Part shown: positions 13,838 through 23,002 of the stretch, one piece after another
Layout of the letters: each line of letters begins with the position of its first letter
Numbering within the stretch: the first letter of the stretch is position 1
Virus record (IMG/VR): IMGVR_UViG_3300042691_026003
Coordinates: 1-36,494 of that record
Source of the DNA: a virus
Strand: one strand, 5' to 3'
DNA: 36,494 bases
Notes under the pieces: generated by a model
What the model saw: only the letters and a program-made list of their open reading frames with translations
Databases searched by the model: none
What the model was told of the DNA's origin: nothing
Program-made: the position numbers and the translations under genes

Positions 13838-14887
13838 CTAGCCCGAATGATACAGATAAAGCGTTCCACCCGTGTTGCCAAAGCCATCTGAAAATTCGGC
13901 TCCACGGAATCCTCCGTAATACAAAGAGTGGGGTAAAAATCCGACATTCTCAGTTTCCCCTGTGTATAACTGAATCGAAGAAGCCACAGCACCAGAAACC
14001 ACCGTGGAGTTCATAATCGCACTTGCCCAAGATGTCGGAATTGATGAAAAAGTTCCTGTGTTCTTAGCAAGAAGATCAGTAATGACACCGCCAGTCAGTC
14101 GATGAGTATACGGAGCAATATTGCTAAAAACGTCACCACCAGTTGATCTACTCAAATGAATGGCAGCACCAATAGGATCATCAATCCCAGCATCAGTTCT
14201 TGAAATGAGCATAAAAGATGACGAAATGTTCAGCCCTGTACGTCGCCTCGTATCGTAAAAGAACGTTCCAAACGATTGGCCAATACCAAATAGCGACGTA
14301 TAACCCTGATATGCAGTTCCGCTCGCCCATTCCCCAAACCCTGAAGAGTAATTGTAGGTGTAACCCGGATTAACCCTATAAGGACTCGTCAAATAGCCTC
14401 TGACCACCGAACTGTTTTGACCGGTAGAAGAAATTACCGTTGAGGTTCCAGCATTCCCACGATTGTCATAAGGGGTGACTCGGTAATAGTGAATTGCACT
14501 TGCTTGATTGAACCCATGGTCATAATAATTGACAAGGCTTACACTCGTATCAATAAACTGATGATAACTATTGGGAGAACCGGCATATGTGCCAATCGTT
14601 GAATAGGCACCAGCCCCAACAGCCCGTTCAAGAACCGAGTAACTGAAATCTGAAACATTCGGTTGATACCAAGAAACATAGCAACGAGGACCAAAGGAGT
14701 TGTTCCATTTGGCCTGCCCGCCAGTTACGGCAGAAGGGCCAGTGGAATCATAAGTGTAGAATTCTCGCCAAGTTGTGCCATCGTGAACGTAGCCACTGCT
14801 TGCCCTACGCCAAGTTCCAGCAACATTGACCCGAATGTCTTTGGTTATTTTCCACGAAGAACCATTGTGAATATGAAGTTCACCCAT
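13838..14887 (-). CDS. Tail fibre/adhesin with fibronectin-III-like domain
   Basis: The 349-residue protein begins MGELHIHNGSSWKITKDIRV. Two short beta repeats, WKITKDIRVNVAGTWRRASS and YVHDGTTWREFY, are typical attachment segments of actinophage minor tail proteins. A fibronectin-III-like domain spans about 55-150 (AKWNNSFGPRCYVSWYQP; HYYRVTPYDNRGN). The C-terminal 190 residues are Gly-, Ser- and Tyr-rich (SSGFGEWASGTAYQGYTSLF) and end in GNTGGTLYLYHSG, fitting a receptor-binding beta structure. It is placed between other fibre genes and the lysis-like cluster. A host-surface adhesin is the best guess. Confidence 0.8.
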   Translation of the reverse strand: MGELHIHNGSSWKITKDIRVNVAGTWRRASSGYVHDGTTWREFYTYDSTGPSAVTGGQAKWNNSFGPRCYVSWYQPNVSDFSYSVLERAVGAGAYSTIGTYAGSPNSYHQFIDTSVSLVNYYDHGFNQASAIHYYRVTPYDNRGNAGTSTVISSTGQNSSVVRGYLTSPYRVNPGYTYNYSSGFGEWASGTAYQGYTSLFGIGQSFGTFFYDTRRRTGLNISSSFMLISRTDAGIDDPIGAAIHLSRSTGGDVFSNIAPYTHRLTGGVITDLLAKNTGTFSSIPTSWASAIMNSTVVSGAVASSIQLYTGETENVGFLPHSLYYGGFRGAEFSDGFGNTGGTLYLYHSG

Positions 14888-14899
14888 CGGAAAGTCCTA

Positions 14900-16498
14900 T
14901 CAGACGTATTGGAGCCAAATGTCGCCAGCACTTCCACCTGTCGGTGAGGCGGTTGAGTATTTAATTGCACCGCCAGCGCCAAGCGTGGTTGCGTTGTAGT
15001 AAATGCCAGTGTCGATCTTTGTGTAATCAACGGCATCGTTGGCAAGTTGTGTCGTGTCAACGCTTCCGTTAACAATCTTGAGATTTCCTGAACCGTTATG
15101 TTCAATGGTTGTGCCATCGACTTTTACGGACAGAACGCCAGTAGCGAAGCCGATGCCGGTTCCGGCAATTCCTGAGTTAAGTTTTGCTGCTGTCACTCCA
15201 GAGTCTTTGAGTCGGAGTGAGTCCGAGTCTATTTCGATGGTTGAATTGTCTACATTGACTGAGAGAACGCCAGTGGAGCCATTTCTAACTAATCCGTCTC
15301 CGGCGAGCGCCGAACCAATTTTCAGTGGCGTGACTGCACCGGTCCCAATTTTCGTTTCGGTGACTGCACCGGTTCCAATTTTTGTTTCGGTTACGGCTCC
15401 GGTGTTGATTTTTGCTTCCAAGACCCCTGAATCTTTGATTCGAAGTGTGTCGGTGTCAATCTCAAGATTCGTTCCGTCCACATTCACGGATAGAACCCCA
15501 GTAGCGAATCCGATGCCAGCCCCAGCGATACCGGAATGAAGTTTTGCAGCAGTCACATTAGCGTCAGCGATTTTAATTGTGGTTACAGCACCAGTGCCAA
15601 TTTTTGTTTCGGTTACTGCTCCACTTGCAAGGGAGGCTTCAGAGACCGCGCCAGCAGCGAACTTGTCTGCCGTAATGGTTGCCGCAGCAATTTTTGCTCC
15701 TGTTACCTGAAGTGCCCCAATTTTGGCTGTGGTGATCCCGCCATCTTTAAGTTGGAGCGCATCAGAGTTGATTTCAAGGGTTGATCCGTCCACGTTGACA
15801 GCAAGAACGCCAGTAGAACCGTTTCTGTCTAATCCGTCCCCAGCAAGGGCCGAACCAATTTTAAGTGGCGTAACAGCACCAGTCCCAATTTTCGTTTCGG
15901 TGACAGCAGCGGTTCCGATTCTGGTTTCAGTGACAGCACCGGTCCCAATTTTTGCTTCGACTACAGCCCCCGTACCGAGTGCAGTGGCATTGACAACACC
16001 AGCAGCGAACATCGCTGAGCCGTCAATTGCTCCGGGGCCGATTTCATGCACATGATCAGAAAGAGCAACGGTTAATGCGGTGCCTTCAAGATTTGAAGTT
16101 CCAATTGCAATTGGCGCTGCTGAATCTGGAACACCATGAGCGTGATCAGCGAGAGCATATTTGATTGTCCTGACGGTTCCCGCAGTGGTGACTGCGCCCG
16201 GACTGTTTACAGTGCCAACGGGGAGGTCAGCGATGTTTGTGCTGGTGCTGTAACTGTTGAGGGTTACCCATAGGGTGCCGTTGCAAAAGTAGAGCAATTC
16301 CGTGTCGGTTGCGTAATAGAACGAACGAACAAACGAATCGTCTGTTGGGTCACCTTTACCGGCATCTAGCCCGGATCGGAAGACCGCAGCAAGGGCCTCA
16401 ACTTGACGGTTGTCAGTGTCATTCTGTTCACGGTTAAATGAATCGGAGCCTGCATCCCACCTGTGGAGTGCGAATCTCTCAGTTCTAGTAACGGCCAT
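14900..16498 (-). CDS. Repetitive tail fibre protein
   Basis: The 532-residue protein has an N-terminal domain (1-80, FALHRWDAGSDSFNREQND) that matches the start of many actinophage fibres. A shaft follows, built from 10-residue GTGAVTETKI-type units and longer segments. A region of about 180 residues is duplicated: KIGSALAGDGL occurs near residues 214 and 394, each followed by RNGSTGVLxVNVD. FATGVLSV occurs near 331 and 451. The C-terminus ends GGSAGDIWLQYV. Such repeats form a trimeric beta shaft. Downstream the next fibre gene starts 12 bp after its stop. Confidence 0.88.
   Translation of the reverse strand: MAVTRTERFALHRWDAGSDSFNREQNDTDNRQVEALAAVFRSGLDAGKGDPTDDSFVRSFYYATDTELLYFCNGTLWVTLNSYSTSTNIADLPVGTVNSPGAVTTAGTVRTIKYALADHAHGVPDSAAPIAIGTSNLEGTALTVALSDHVHEIGPGAIDGSAMFAAGVVNATALGTGAVVEAKIGTGAVTETRIGTAAVTETKIGTGAVTPLKIGSALAGDGLDRNGSTGVLAVNVDGSTLEINSDALQLKDGGITTAKIGALQVTGAKIAAATITADKFAAGAVSEASLASGAVTETKIGTGAVTTIKIADANVTAAKLHSGIAGAGIGFATGVLSVNVDGTNLEIDTDTLRIKDSGVLEAKINTGAVTETKIGTGAVTETKIGTGAVTPLKIGSALAGDGLVRNGSTGVLSVNVDNSTIEIDSDSLRLKDSGVTAAKLNSGIAGTGIGFATGVLSVKVDGTTIEHNGSGNLKIVNGSVDTTQLANDAVDYTKIDTGIYYNATTLGAGGAIKYSTASPTGGSAGDIWLQYV
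15104..15976 (-). repeat. Duplicated coding repeats in tail fibre
   Basis: A stretch near 15270-15360 is closely repeated near 15810-15900, about 540 bp away, matching the 180-residue period in the protein. Within this there are shorter 30-bp units encoding GTGAVTETKI. Several are nearly identical at DNA level, so slippage or recombination may vary the shaft length. Confidence 0.8.
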
Positions 16499-16509
16499 TT
16501 TTTACTCCT

Positions 16510-18648
16510 TTAGGCGTACTGGTGGGTGATTACTCCACCCGCAGGGCTGGCGAAGTTGGCGAAATCAATCACTACGTCTGGACCTGTTGTTTGTGACGCA
16601 AGTGTCTCCACAACAAAACAATAATAGCATCCGGTGTCCACGAGGGCTTTTGCACTTGCTGGTGACTCTGGTCCGAAATTGCTAAGTGCTGTGGCGAAGG
16701 TGAGGGAATATCGGTCTGAAGATACTGTGATTCCGGCAGTCGAATGAGTTGCATTCAACAAAGCATTGCTGGTTCCTGCAATTGTGATGTTATTTCCGAC
16801 AATAAATACAGGAATCCTGTCAACAAAGTTGATAGTCACAACACCAGTGTCAATTTCAATATTGTCAATTAAGCCATTCCAAGACTGCTTAACAACATCG
16901 ACAATCTTGTTTGTGACATCACCCCGAGTGATCACATCCTCACCCGCAGTTGCAATAGTAAACGTGAAATCGTCCACAATCGTGTCAACTAAGTACCGTC
17001 CATTGACATTCACAATTGGAGAGCCATAAATCTCAACATCCTGAGCAACAGAAAAATCGTTGATGGTTGTTGTAGTGACGGTCATCGTTCCGTCAACTCT
17101 TTCAATGGTTGCTACACCGTCATACCCAACAAGAGGGATTCGTGCTGCCCTTTTTATTCCTTCAACGGTTCCGGCCCAAACCCCAGAAGCACCAGTCGAA
17201 ATAAATTTCGCAAGTGCCTCATTCAAAGACAGCGGATATGCATTTGCACCTTCAACAAAAAGCCAAGCAAGGTCAGAAGCCGGATCAAAAGTTCCCCCAG
17301 AAACAGGCGATACCGTATTTGACGGATATGCATAACCAAAACGTGAAATTCTTGTTGCTGTTCCAGCAATCGTAAAAGTGAACTCCGTTGCAGTTGCCGA
17401 AGCAGCAACAGTTCTTGTTCCATCAAAATCTGCAATACCCGAACCGGAAATTACAACACTGTCACCAGATGATAAGCCATGCGCTCTAGCGGTAGTGACA
17501 GTTACAGTCGTAGTTCCAGACTGAGAAATTTCAGTAATAAAATATGTCTGCGAGTACGAAAACTCTGTTACTGAATTAACTTCAGTGATTTCGTAGTACC
17601 CGTCAAATGTTGAATCAGATGGAACAGCAACACTAATTACGTTACCAGCGGTAAGCCCATGGTTAGTGGCGCTTGTGATTGTTGCAACACCATCAGTTCG
17701 TTCTGACTGTGAAATCGTGACAGTGGGTCCAAGTGGGGCAAGATTTAACGTGTCGTCCCATGCGTCCCACGTTAATGCCTGTTGCTCAAGATAAAACCAT
17801 GAGGTCGTGTTGTCGCTTCCATCGGTGATTCCACGACGATTTGTTCCGGTAATGCTTGCCAGCCACCAAAGCCATTCCGGTTGAATTGCGTTATTGGGGA
17901 ACCCACGAGGGTCTACAAGAATTGAGGTTGCTTCAGGTTTTGTTGGATCGCCAACATCGTAATATCCGAAGTCAGTGATGTATTCAAGAATTGTGTGAAG
18001 GTCAGCGTCAGCAACATCAGCAAATGTGAGAAGGGGGTACTTGGGATTTGTCTGCTTTTCGTCTTCAATGAGGATGTATTCAGGAATCCATCGCATCATT
18101 TTTTGAATTAATTCTTCTTGAGTTGGGAGTGCATATTCAATAAATACGCAACTGTCTACCCAGATACGCTTGTCATCTGTAGATGTGTCAATGGATTCAA
18201 GTTCGATGAATATTGCTGCGGACCTAGCGTCCTCTGGCGTAATGAATTGAAGTGAAACGAGAGTCCATTCGCCGTATCCAATCTTTTTAGTGATGAAGTA
18301 ATCAAACGATGTAACTGGGTCTGTTAATGGTAATGCCGACCCAAAAGCGTCGTACATTTGAACACCAAATGTGAACTCTCTCCCCGGCGTAAAATGATGA
18401 ACCCAAGCAAACGCTCGATATTCGACATTTTCTTCTACTGACGTGGAGGTTGAATTCTCCCCTGAGTAGACAGTCATTGTTCCACCGTTAGAACCGGTGT
18501 AGGTTGCTTGCATTGACGCAGGTGGAGTGAGGTAGCGGCGAGTTGTTCGCGCGAGGGCTACATCGACTCCGGTCCAATTTCCGACACCACTTGCAGCAGC
18601 AGAAGTGAAGTTCCCAGTATTTTCATCTAGCAGGTTCAGGACGTGCAT
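16510..18648 (-). CDS. Tail protein I-like baseplate protein with inserted beta modules
   Basis: The 712-residue protein starts with a jelly-roll-like domain (1-172) resembling carbohydrate-binding modules (GGTMTVYSGENSTSTSVEEN; WVDSCVFIEYALPT). Residues 175-300 match the P2 gpI-type tail protein I (AIQPEWLWWLASITG). This fold resumes at 460-505 (PLSLNEALAKFISTGASGVW, GTVEGIKRAAR). Between them two beta modules are inserted (309-367 and 371-429), each with a HGL-x2-G-(D/N)-x-(I/V) motif and FDG. Two degenerate copies follow after 510. It lies directly after baseplate J (2 bp gap), the normal order in P2-like tails. It likely joins baseplate wedges to fibres, with extra host-binding modules. 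Confidence 0.85.
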   Translation of the reverse strand: MHVLNLLDENTGNFTSAAASGVGNWTGVDVALARTTRRYLTPPASMQATYTGSNGGTMTVYSGENSTSTSVEENVEYRAFAWVHHFTPGREFTFGVQMYDAFGSALPLTDPVTSFDYFITKKIGYGEWTLVSLQFITPEDARSAAIFIELESIDTSTDDKRIWVDSCVFIEYALPTQEELIQKMMRWIPEYILIEDEKQTNPKYPLLTFADVADADLHTILEYITDFGYYDVGDPTKPEATSILVDPRGFPNNAIQPEWLWWLASITGTNRRGITDGSDNTTSWFYLEQQALTWDAWDDTLNLAPLGPTVTISQSERTDGVATITSATNHGLTAGNVISVAVPSDSTFDGYYEITEVNSVTEFSYSQTYFITEISQSGTTTVTVTTARAHGLSSGDSVVISGSGIADFDGTRTVAASATATEFTFTIAGTATRISRFGYAYPSNTVSPVSGGTFDPASDLAWLFVEGANAYPLSLNEALAKFISTGASGVWAGTVEGIKRAARIPLVGYDGVATIERVDGTMTVTTTTINDFSVAQDVEIYGSPIVNVNGRYLVDTIVDDFTFTIATAGEDVITRGDVTNKIVDVVKQSWNGLIDNIEIDTGVVTINFVDRIPVFIVGNNITIAGTSNALLNATHSTAGITVSSDRYSLTFATALSNFGPESPASAKALVDTGCYYCFVVETLASQTTGPDVVIDFANFASPAGGVITHQYA

Positions 18649-18650
18649 TA

Positions 18651-20390
18651 TTACCCCACTACCGCAGTGACGGTATGAGTTCCGCTGACGATCAAAGGTG
18701 CTGGATCGTCAATAACGACATTTCCAGATGCATCAACTTTCACAAAAGCGATTACGTCACCACCTGAAGAGGAGGCATTCGCAGCAGTTTGAGGGAACGT
18801 GAACGTTGATCCACTTGCCGTCGAAGCCTCAACTAAACCGGCTGTGTTGAATGAAGTGTTGGTCACTCCATCAACCTTGATGTAAAGTTTTTCCCCAACA
18901 CCGATTGTCACACCATGCGCTGCCGACGTTGTGATGGTTACAACATTCGATGTGCGGGAAATTGATGAAATCGCAAATTTGTTGTAGGTGGATTCATCGG
19001 GAACATAAACATCCGTAGGTAGAAGTTCTACGGATTGCACATAATCAACTGCCATGTTGTTCACAACGGAGTCTTCAATCGTTGCGTTTCTAAGTTGATA
19101 GATCACTTCATTTGAACGAAGCGTTGTGTCCCAATCCCAAGTATTTGGTGAGATATATGAATTCAGGACAGATTCGCAAGCATTTTGAACTTGTGTTGTC
19201 GTGTAACCCTCAACACCTTTAACAGTCACTGTTGCTTCGATGGTTACAAACGCTGGGTCAACTACAACTGGATTCAATGCAGCGTGCACTCTTGTGCTTA
19301 CACCATCGAATACTTCGTCCTTTACGCCATAACCAACATCGTCAACCGTAAGTGTTCCATCACCAGTGCCGGAAAGCAGATTTGTTTCTTCGGCATCAAT
19401 TGGTGCAACAGCAATCATTACGTTTGCGCTGAGGTTTCCGGTTCGCGTTTCATCTGAACCGCTTACGGCTTTTACTCTGTAAACCTCAGGGTAACTTCCG
19501 CTTTCAGCGATGTATTGCTGAATGTGCGTTGGGGTTGTAAGACTTGCTGACAACCTAGAAAGAGTTGAACTTGCTCTTGCAAAATATTGGGAATCTGATT
19601 CGGCCAGAATGCCACCAGTGAGTGTGGTTTCAAGAAACACATTTGCCACTTGGCTAATTACTGAAAGAAGCCGCAGTTCGGTATTTGGAAGAAGACCATT
19701 GAAATCTTCTGTGATTTCGGTGCTTCGGACTGGCGGAAATCCAGTTGCGGGCACTGTCACATCTGGAGTTAGGGTTCCAACGGTGCCTGTTGCCACGCCT
19801 CCGGTGGTGTCATCTATGGTCAGTGTTACACCGTCTGGAACGGTATCAACCGTGTAAGTTCCGTCAAATGTTCCACCAGTTGTTCCGCTTATGGTGATGG
19901 AATCGCCAGAGTTCAGCCCATGTCTAGTTGAAGTTGTAACTGTGATGGTAGTTGTTCCATCATCGTCAATTTCAGAAATCGCTTTTTCATGAGTGGCGGT
20001 GATTGCTTCAGTAGTCTCCAGAAGGAGGAAGGCTGAATCGGGATTAGCCTGATAGAACAAGCGAGTTCCAATGGGAACTGAAAAACTTGTTGTTGAATCG
20101 CCTTCAAATCTAGCAACAGCGGTTGCGCGAGTACCTGAGTTTCTTTCAACATCAAGAAGACGCAGCAGAACTTCCACAACCGCACCCGGAAGTCGATTGA
20201 TCGCATAAATCGCGTCTTGAACCTCAAGGGCAACTGCTTGAAGCAGGATTGTTTCAATTGAGCCTTCTCGCGGCTGAAGTTCTGGCAATGCAACGAGGGC
20301 ATAATCCAGAGCCTTTTCAAAGATTGCTTGACTTGAACTGTCAAAAAGTGTCAAGTCTACATATGAGGATACGTCAGGACTATTGGACAT
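18651..20390 (-). CDS. Baseplate assembly protein J (gp47-like)
   Basis: The 579-residue protein matches the P2 gpJ/Mu gp47 wedge family. The N-terminal helices (QAIFEKALDYALVALPELQP) lead into REGSIETILLQAVALEVQDA and the beta start VPIGTRLFYQ (105-114). The core middle contains GGILAESDSQYFARASSTLS, and the later part has NPVVVDPAFVTIEATVTVKG. A module with TRHGLNSGDSITISGTTGG (about 138-207) interrupts the core, and a related module (AAHGVTIGVGEKLYI) is near 471-550. The gene starts 11 bp inside the gp25-like gene, so the two are coupled. With gp25 and tail protein I it forms the baseplate wedge. Confidence 0.92.
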   Translation of the reverse strand: MSNSPDVSSYVDLTLFDSSSQAIFEKALDYALVALPELQPREGSIETILLQAVALEVQDAIYAINRLPGAVVEVLLRLLDVERNSGTRATAVARFEGDSTTSFSVPIGTRLFYQANPDSAFLLLETTEAITATHEKAISEIDDDGTTTITVTTSTRHGLNSGDSITISGTTGGTFDGTYTVDTVPDGVTLTIDDTTGGVATGTVGTLTPDVTVPATGFPPVRSTEITEDFNGLLPNTELRLLSVISQVANVFLETTLTGGILAESDSQYFARASSTLSRLSASLTTPTHIQQYIAESGSYPEVYRVKAVSGSDETRTGNLSANVMIAVAPIDAEETNLLSGTGDGTLTVDDVGYGVKDEVFDGVSTRVHAALNPVVVDPAFVTIEATVTVKGVEGYTTTQVQNACESVLNSYISPNTWDWDTTLRSNEVIYQLRNATIEDSVVNNMAVDYVQSVELLPTDVYVPDESTYNKFAISSISRTSNVVTITTSAAHGVTIGVGEKLYIKVDGVTNTSFNTAGLVEASTASGSTFTFPQTAANASSSGGDVIAFVKVDASGNVVIDDPAPLIVSGTHTVTAVVG

Positions 20391-20706
20391 TATTAGTCAC
20401 CTCGTAGGTGCTGGTAGAATCAAAAACCACTTCCACTGCATTCCTGCCAGTATCAGTCGTATACACAATGACATCTTGAATTTCGACTTCTGGGTAATAC
20501 AGTGCCATACCTGAGACAATTTCACCCGCATCCACCCTGTAAAGGGTTGGATCAGTGATCCCAAAAGCCGGTGCCAAGGGGAGTTCCCCGATCCTCGTTC
20601 GAACCAGTTGAGAGATTTTTTGAGCGTGGTCGGCTTCTGAGCCTTGAACGACTTTTACAGCCGTACCATCTTCTTTTAATCTAAATGGGAACGCAAGGAT
20701 GTCCAT
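20380..20706 (-). CDS. gp25-like baseplate wedge protein (GPW family)
   Basis: The 108-residue protein has the compact lysozyme-related fold of T4 gp25/P2 gpW. The segment AQKISQLVRTRIGELPLAPA with FGITDP (29-54) is the family signature, in which a helix is followed by the conserved RxGExP-type turn. Strands VEIQDVIVYTTDTGRNAVEV close the fold. It sits immediately before baseplate J, its universal neighbour in contractile tails, and overlaps it by 11 bp. It helps to start sheath assembly at the baseplate; no catalytic role is expected. Confidence 0.9.
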   Translation of the reverse strand: MDILAFPFRLKEDGTAVKVVQGSEADHAQKISQLVRTRIGELPLAPAFGITDPTLYRVDAGEIVSGMALYYPEVEIQDVIVYTTDTGRNAVEVVFDSTSTYEVTNNVQ

Positions 20707-20747
20707 GATCTCATTCTTCCATAACTCGGCAAGGCTCTAAGGCCAGT

Positions 20748-22994
20748 TCAGATTTTGATGATGTAGTTGAGGACAATGTAGGGCTGCAAAACATTCATCT
20801 TTGTAGCAGTGGTGGTGTTATTGCCATTTGTGATGCCAACCGTAGCCGTGGAATTCGGGCCATCCGTATATCCGTATACCCCGGTCCAGTGGTTGATATT
20901 GTACGAAAAAGAGTTGTTGTTCATGCCGTACAGATTGTAAGCGCCAGATGTTGTCGGGCCGCGACCGCCAACCCGAGGGTTCTGAGAGTTATACCAAAGT
21001 GAACCCGCATCATTATTGACAGCCCCAGCAGCCGCCTGAAGTGTCCCTTCAGTGTGAGTGTGATTTGAAGTTGCCACACCAGCATTATTGAGGGTGTTGG
21101 CGTGAGTGTGGGTGGGAAGTTCATTTGCTGTGATTTGATGCGTTTCTTCACCGCCAGCAGTACCAAGAGCATTGGTCATTGAAACGCGATTAGCGTCAGT
21201 TCCACCCATGTTGTCGATGGCCAAAGCCACACGACCCCTAAGGTCAGGAATGCCAAATGTTGTTGTGCCATTGCCACCATAAGTTGTACCAATCGCCGCA
21301 TGAAGGTTGGGGTAACTAGCGATCAACTCCGTCTGCCCGTAACACAAAAGCCATCCCGATGGAGCGGTTGAACCTGCATACGGAACGAGCATTCCGGGTG
21401 GGGCGTACCAAGACCCAAGTTGTCCATTGAGGTACTGGGCATTGAGATTATTTACCTGTGTTGTGGAACTAACCGTAAGCGGGGCCGTACCAGTCGTTTG
21501 AGTGAGGGTCAGACTGGAGAAACTTGGTGTTGCCGATGTAGCAACGCTTTGATCAATAGCCACAGTAAGAGTTGCACCGGGAGCAGGCGTTCCAGTTACA
21601 GTCACACCCGTACCAGAACTGATACTGGAAACATAGTTTGCTGGATTGATCAGATTTGACCAGTCAACTTTTGCATCAACTTCACCCTTAGTGCCCGAAA
21701 AGACTTCGGAAGTATTGGTAGCGTCAGTTACAAAAGTGAACTTGCCCGTCGAATCGTCAAAACCGAAAAAACCGAGTTTCGCGGCTGTTCCATTGTGATA
21801 ACGGAACTCAATACCACGATCTTTGTTGTCATCGACTGTTGGCGCTGTATCTCCACCAAGAGTAAAAATTGGATCATCAATTGTTACGGTTGTTGAGTTT
21901 ACGGTTGTTGTAGTTCCGTTTACAATCAAGTTTCCAGTAACGTTCAGATTACCGGGAACGGTCATAGGGCTTGGCAAAGAAAGCGTTACCGCTGCACCCT
22001 CAACACCAGACCCGCTTACTGAAATTTGGTTTGCCGTTCCGGCAACGGTCGCAACGTAATTGCCGACCGTATCGCTCAGCAAGTCGATTGGGTCGTTGAT
22101 CCAAAGCGTTCCGTTGTATCGAAGGACATCGCCGGACGTTGGGCTAATAATTGAAACGTCATGCATTTCATCAAGTTCATAGCCGTTTTGCGCTTTTACA
22201 TAAACAATTCCGTTGGCATTACAACGAACAGCGACACCAATGAAAACAAGATGTTTCGGTGAAGAAGGCTTTGTTTTAGTAAAAGCACCATTAGTTCCAA
22301 GCCAAAGTTGATCACCCGGCGAATAACCGCTACTCAAGTTGATTCCATCAACATAACCAAGAGTAATAATCGGCCCATTTCCATTTACCGCAATAGGAGC
22401 ACCAACAACACCAACAGTTTTTGATGAAGTGGACTCCAAAGAATTATCTGCCCTTTTTACAGTTGCATGATCCCCAGTAGCACCAAACAAATAAACACAG
22501 GTTCCAGTAGGCAAAGTAACCGTATCAACATTGCGGGCATAGGTAACTACAGAAGAGTAAGCGTTCTGCCAGTTCGTCCCATTGAACTCCAGTGTTTGAA
22601 ATTCCTCTGGATCAGTAATGACCACATCATTTAAATCATCAATGCCAATGGTGTCTGGAACCCAAGAAGTTCCGTCATAACGAAGAAGATCACCAGTAAC
22701 CGCACCCGAAGGATCAACATAAGCAGTTGACAATGAAGAACTCATTCGACCAAGAATGACCAAATCATTTTGCCGACCCTCTTTAAAAGTAACAAACACC
22801 CGTTCGCCAACTTGAGGTGCAGTCGTGAAATCCCCGTCAGCGAACTCAACATTTGGAAACACCGCAGTTCCCGTCAAACGAGGAACAGCAACCTCCAAGC
22901 GTCTCCCATCGACACCCTTAATGATCCCAAAATAAACACCATTGGGTTGAAACTTTGCCGATGCTGACTTAAAAGGGTTAGTTTGCCTATTCAC
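20748..22994 (-). CDS. Spike OB-fold protein fused to tail-collar fibre domain
   Basis: The 748-residue protein begins with a gpV/gp5-type OB-fold at about 18-85: GVYFGIIKGVDGRRLEVAVP, VGERVFVTFKEG, then NDLVILGRM. This forms the trimeric central spike base. Fibre-type segments follow: LLRYDGTSWVPDTIGIDDLN, SGDVLRYNGTLW and VNGTTTTVNSTTVTIDDPIF. From 533 there is a phage tail-collar domain (PSGWLLCYGQ, TFGIPDLRGRVALA), then HxH motifs in PTHTHAN and SNHTHTEG, ending LQPYIVLNYIIKI. Spikes usually end in a short beta-helix tip, so a long fibre-like C-terminus is unusual. The order hub, spike, gp25, J is standard. A side-fibre role with an OB-fold anchor is the alternative. Confidence 0.85.
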   Translation of the reverse strand: MNRQTNPFKSASAKFQPNGVYFGIIKGVDGRRLEVAVPRLTGTAVFPNVEFADGDFTTAPQVGERVFVTFKEGRQNDLVILGRMSSSLSTAYVDPSGAVTGDLLRYDGTSWVPDTIGIDDLNDVVITDPEEFQTLEFNGTNWQNAYSSVVTYARNVDTVTLPTGTCVYLFGATGDHATVKRADNSLESTSSKTVGVVGAPIAVNGNGPIITLGYVDGINLSSGYSPGDQLWLGTNGAFTKTKPSSPKHLVFIGVAVRCNANGIVYVKAQNGYELDEMHDVSIISPTSGDVLRYNGTLWINDPIDLLSDTVGNYVATVAGTANQISVSGSGVEGAAVTLSLPSPMTVPGNLNVTGNLIVNGTTTTVNSTTVTIDDPIFTLGGDTAPTVDDNKDRGIEFRYHNGTAAKLGFFGFDDSTGKFTFVTDATNTSEVFSGTKGEVDAKVDWSNLINPANYVSSISSGTGVTVTGTPAPGATLTVAIDQSVATSATPSFSSLTLTQTTGTAPLTVSSTTQVNNLNAQYLNGQLGSWYAPPGMLVPYAGSTAPSGWLLCYGQTELIASYPNLHAAIGTTYGGNGTTTFGIPDLRGRVALAIDNMGGTDANRVSMTNALGTAGGEETHQITANELPTHTHANTLNNAGVATSNHTHTEGTLQAAAGAVNNDAGSLWYNSQNPRVGGRGPTTSGAYNLYGMNNNSFSYNINHWTGVYGYTDGPNSTATVGITNGNNTTTATKMNVLQPYIVLNYIIKI

Positions 22995-23002
22995 AGTAAA
23001 TC

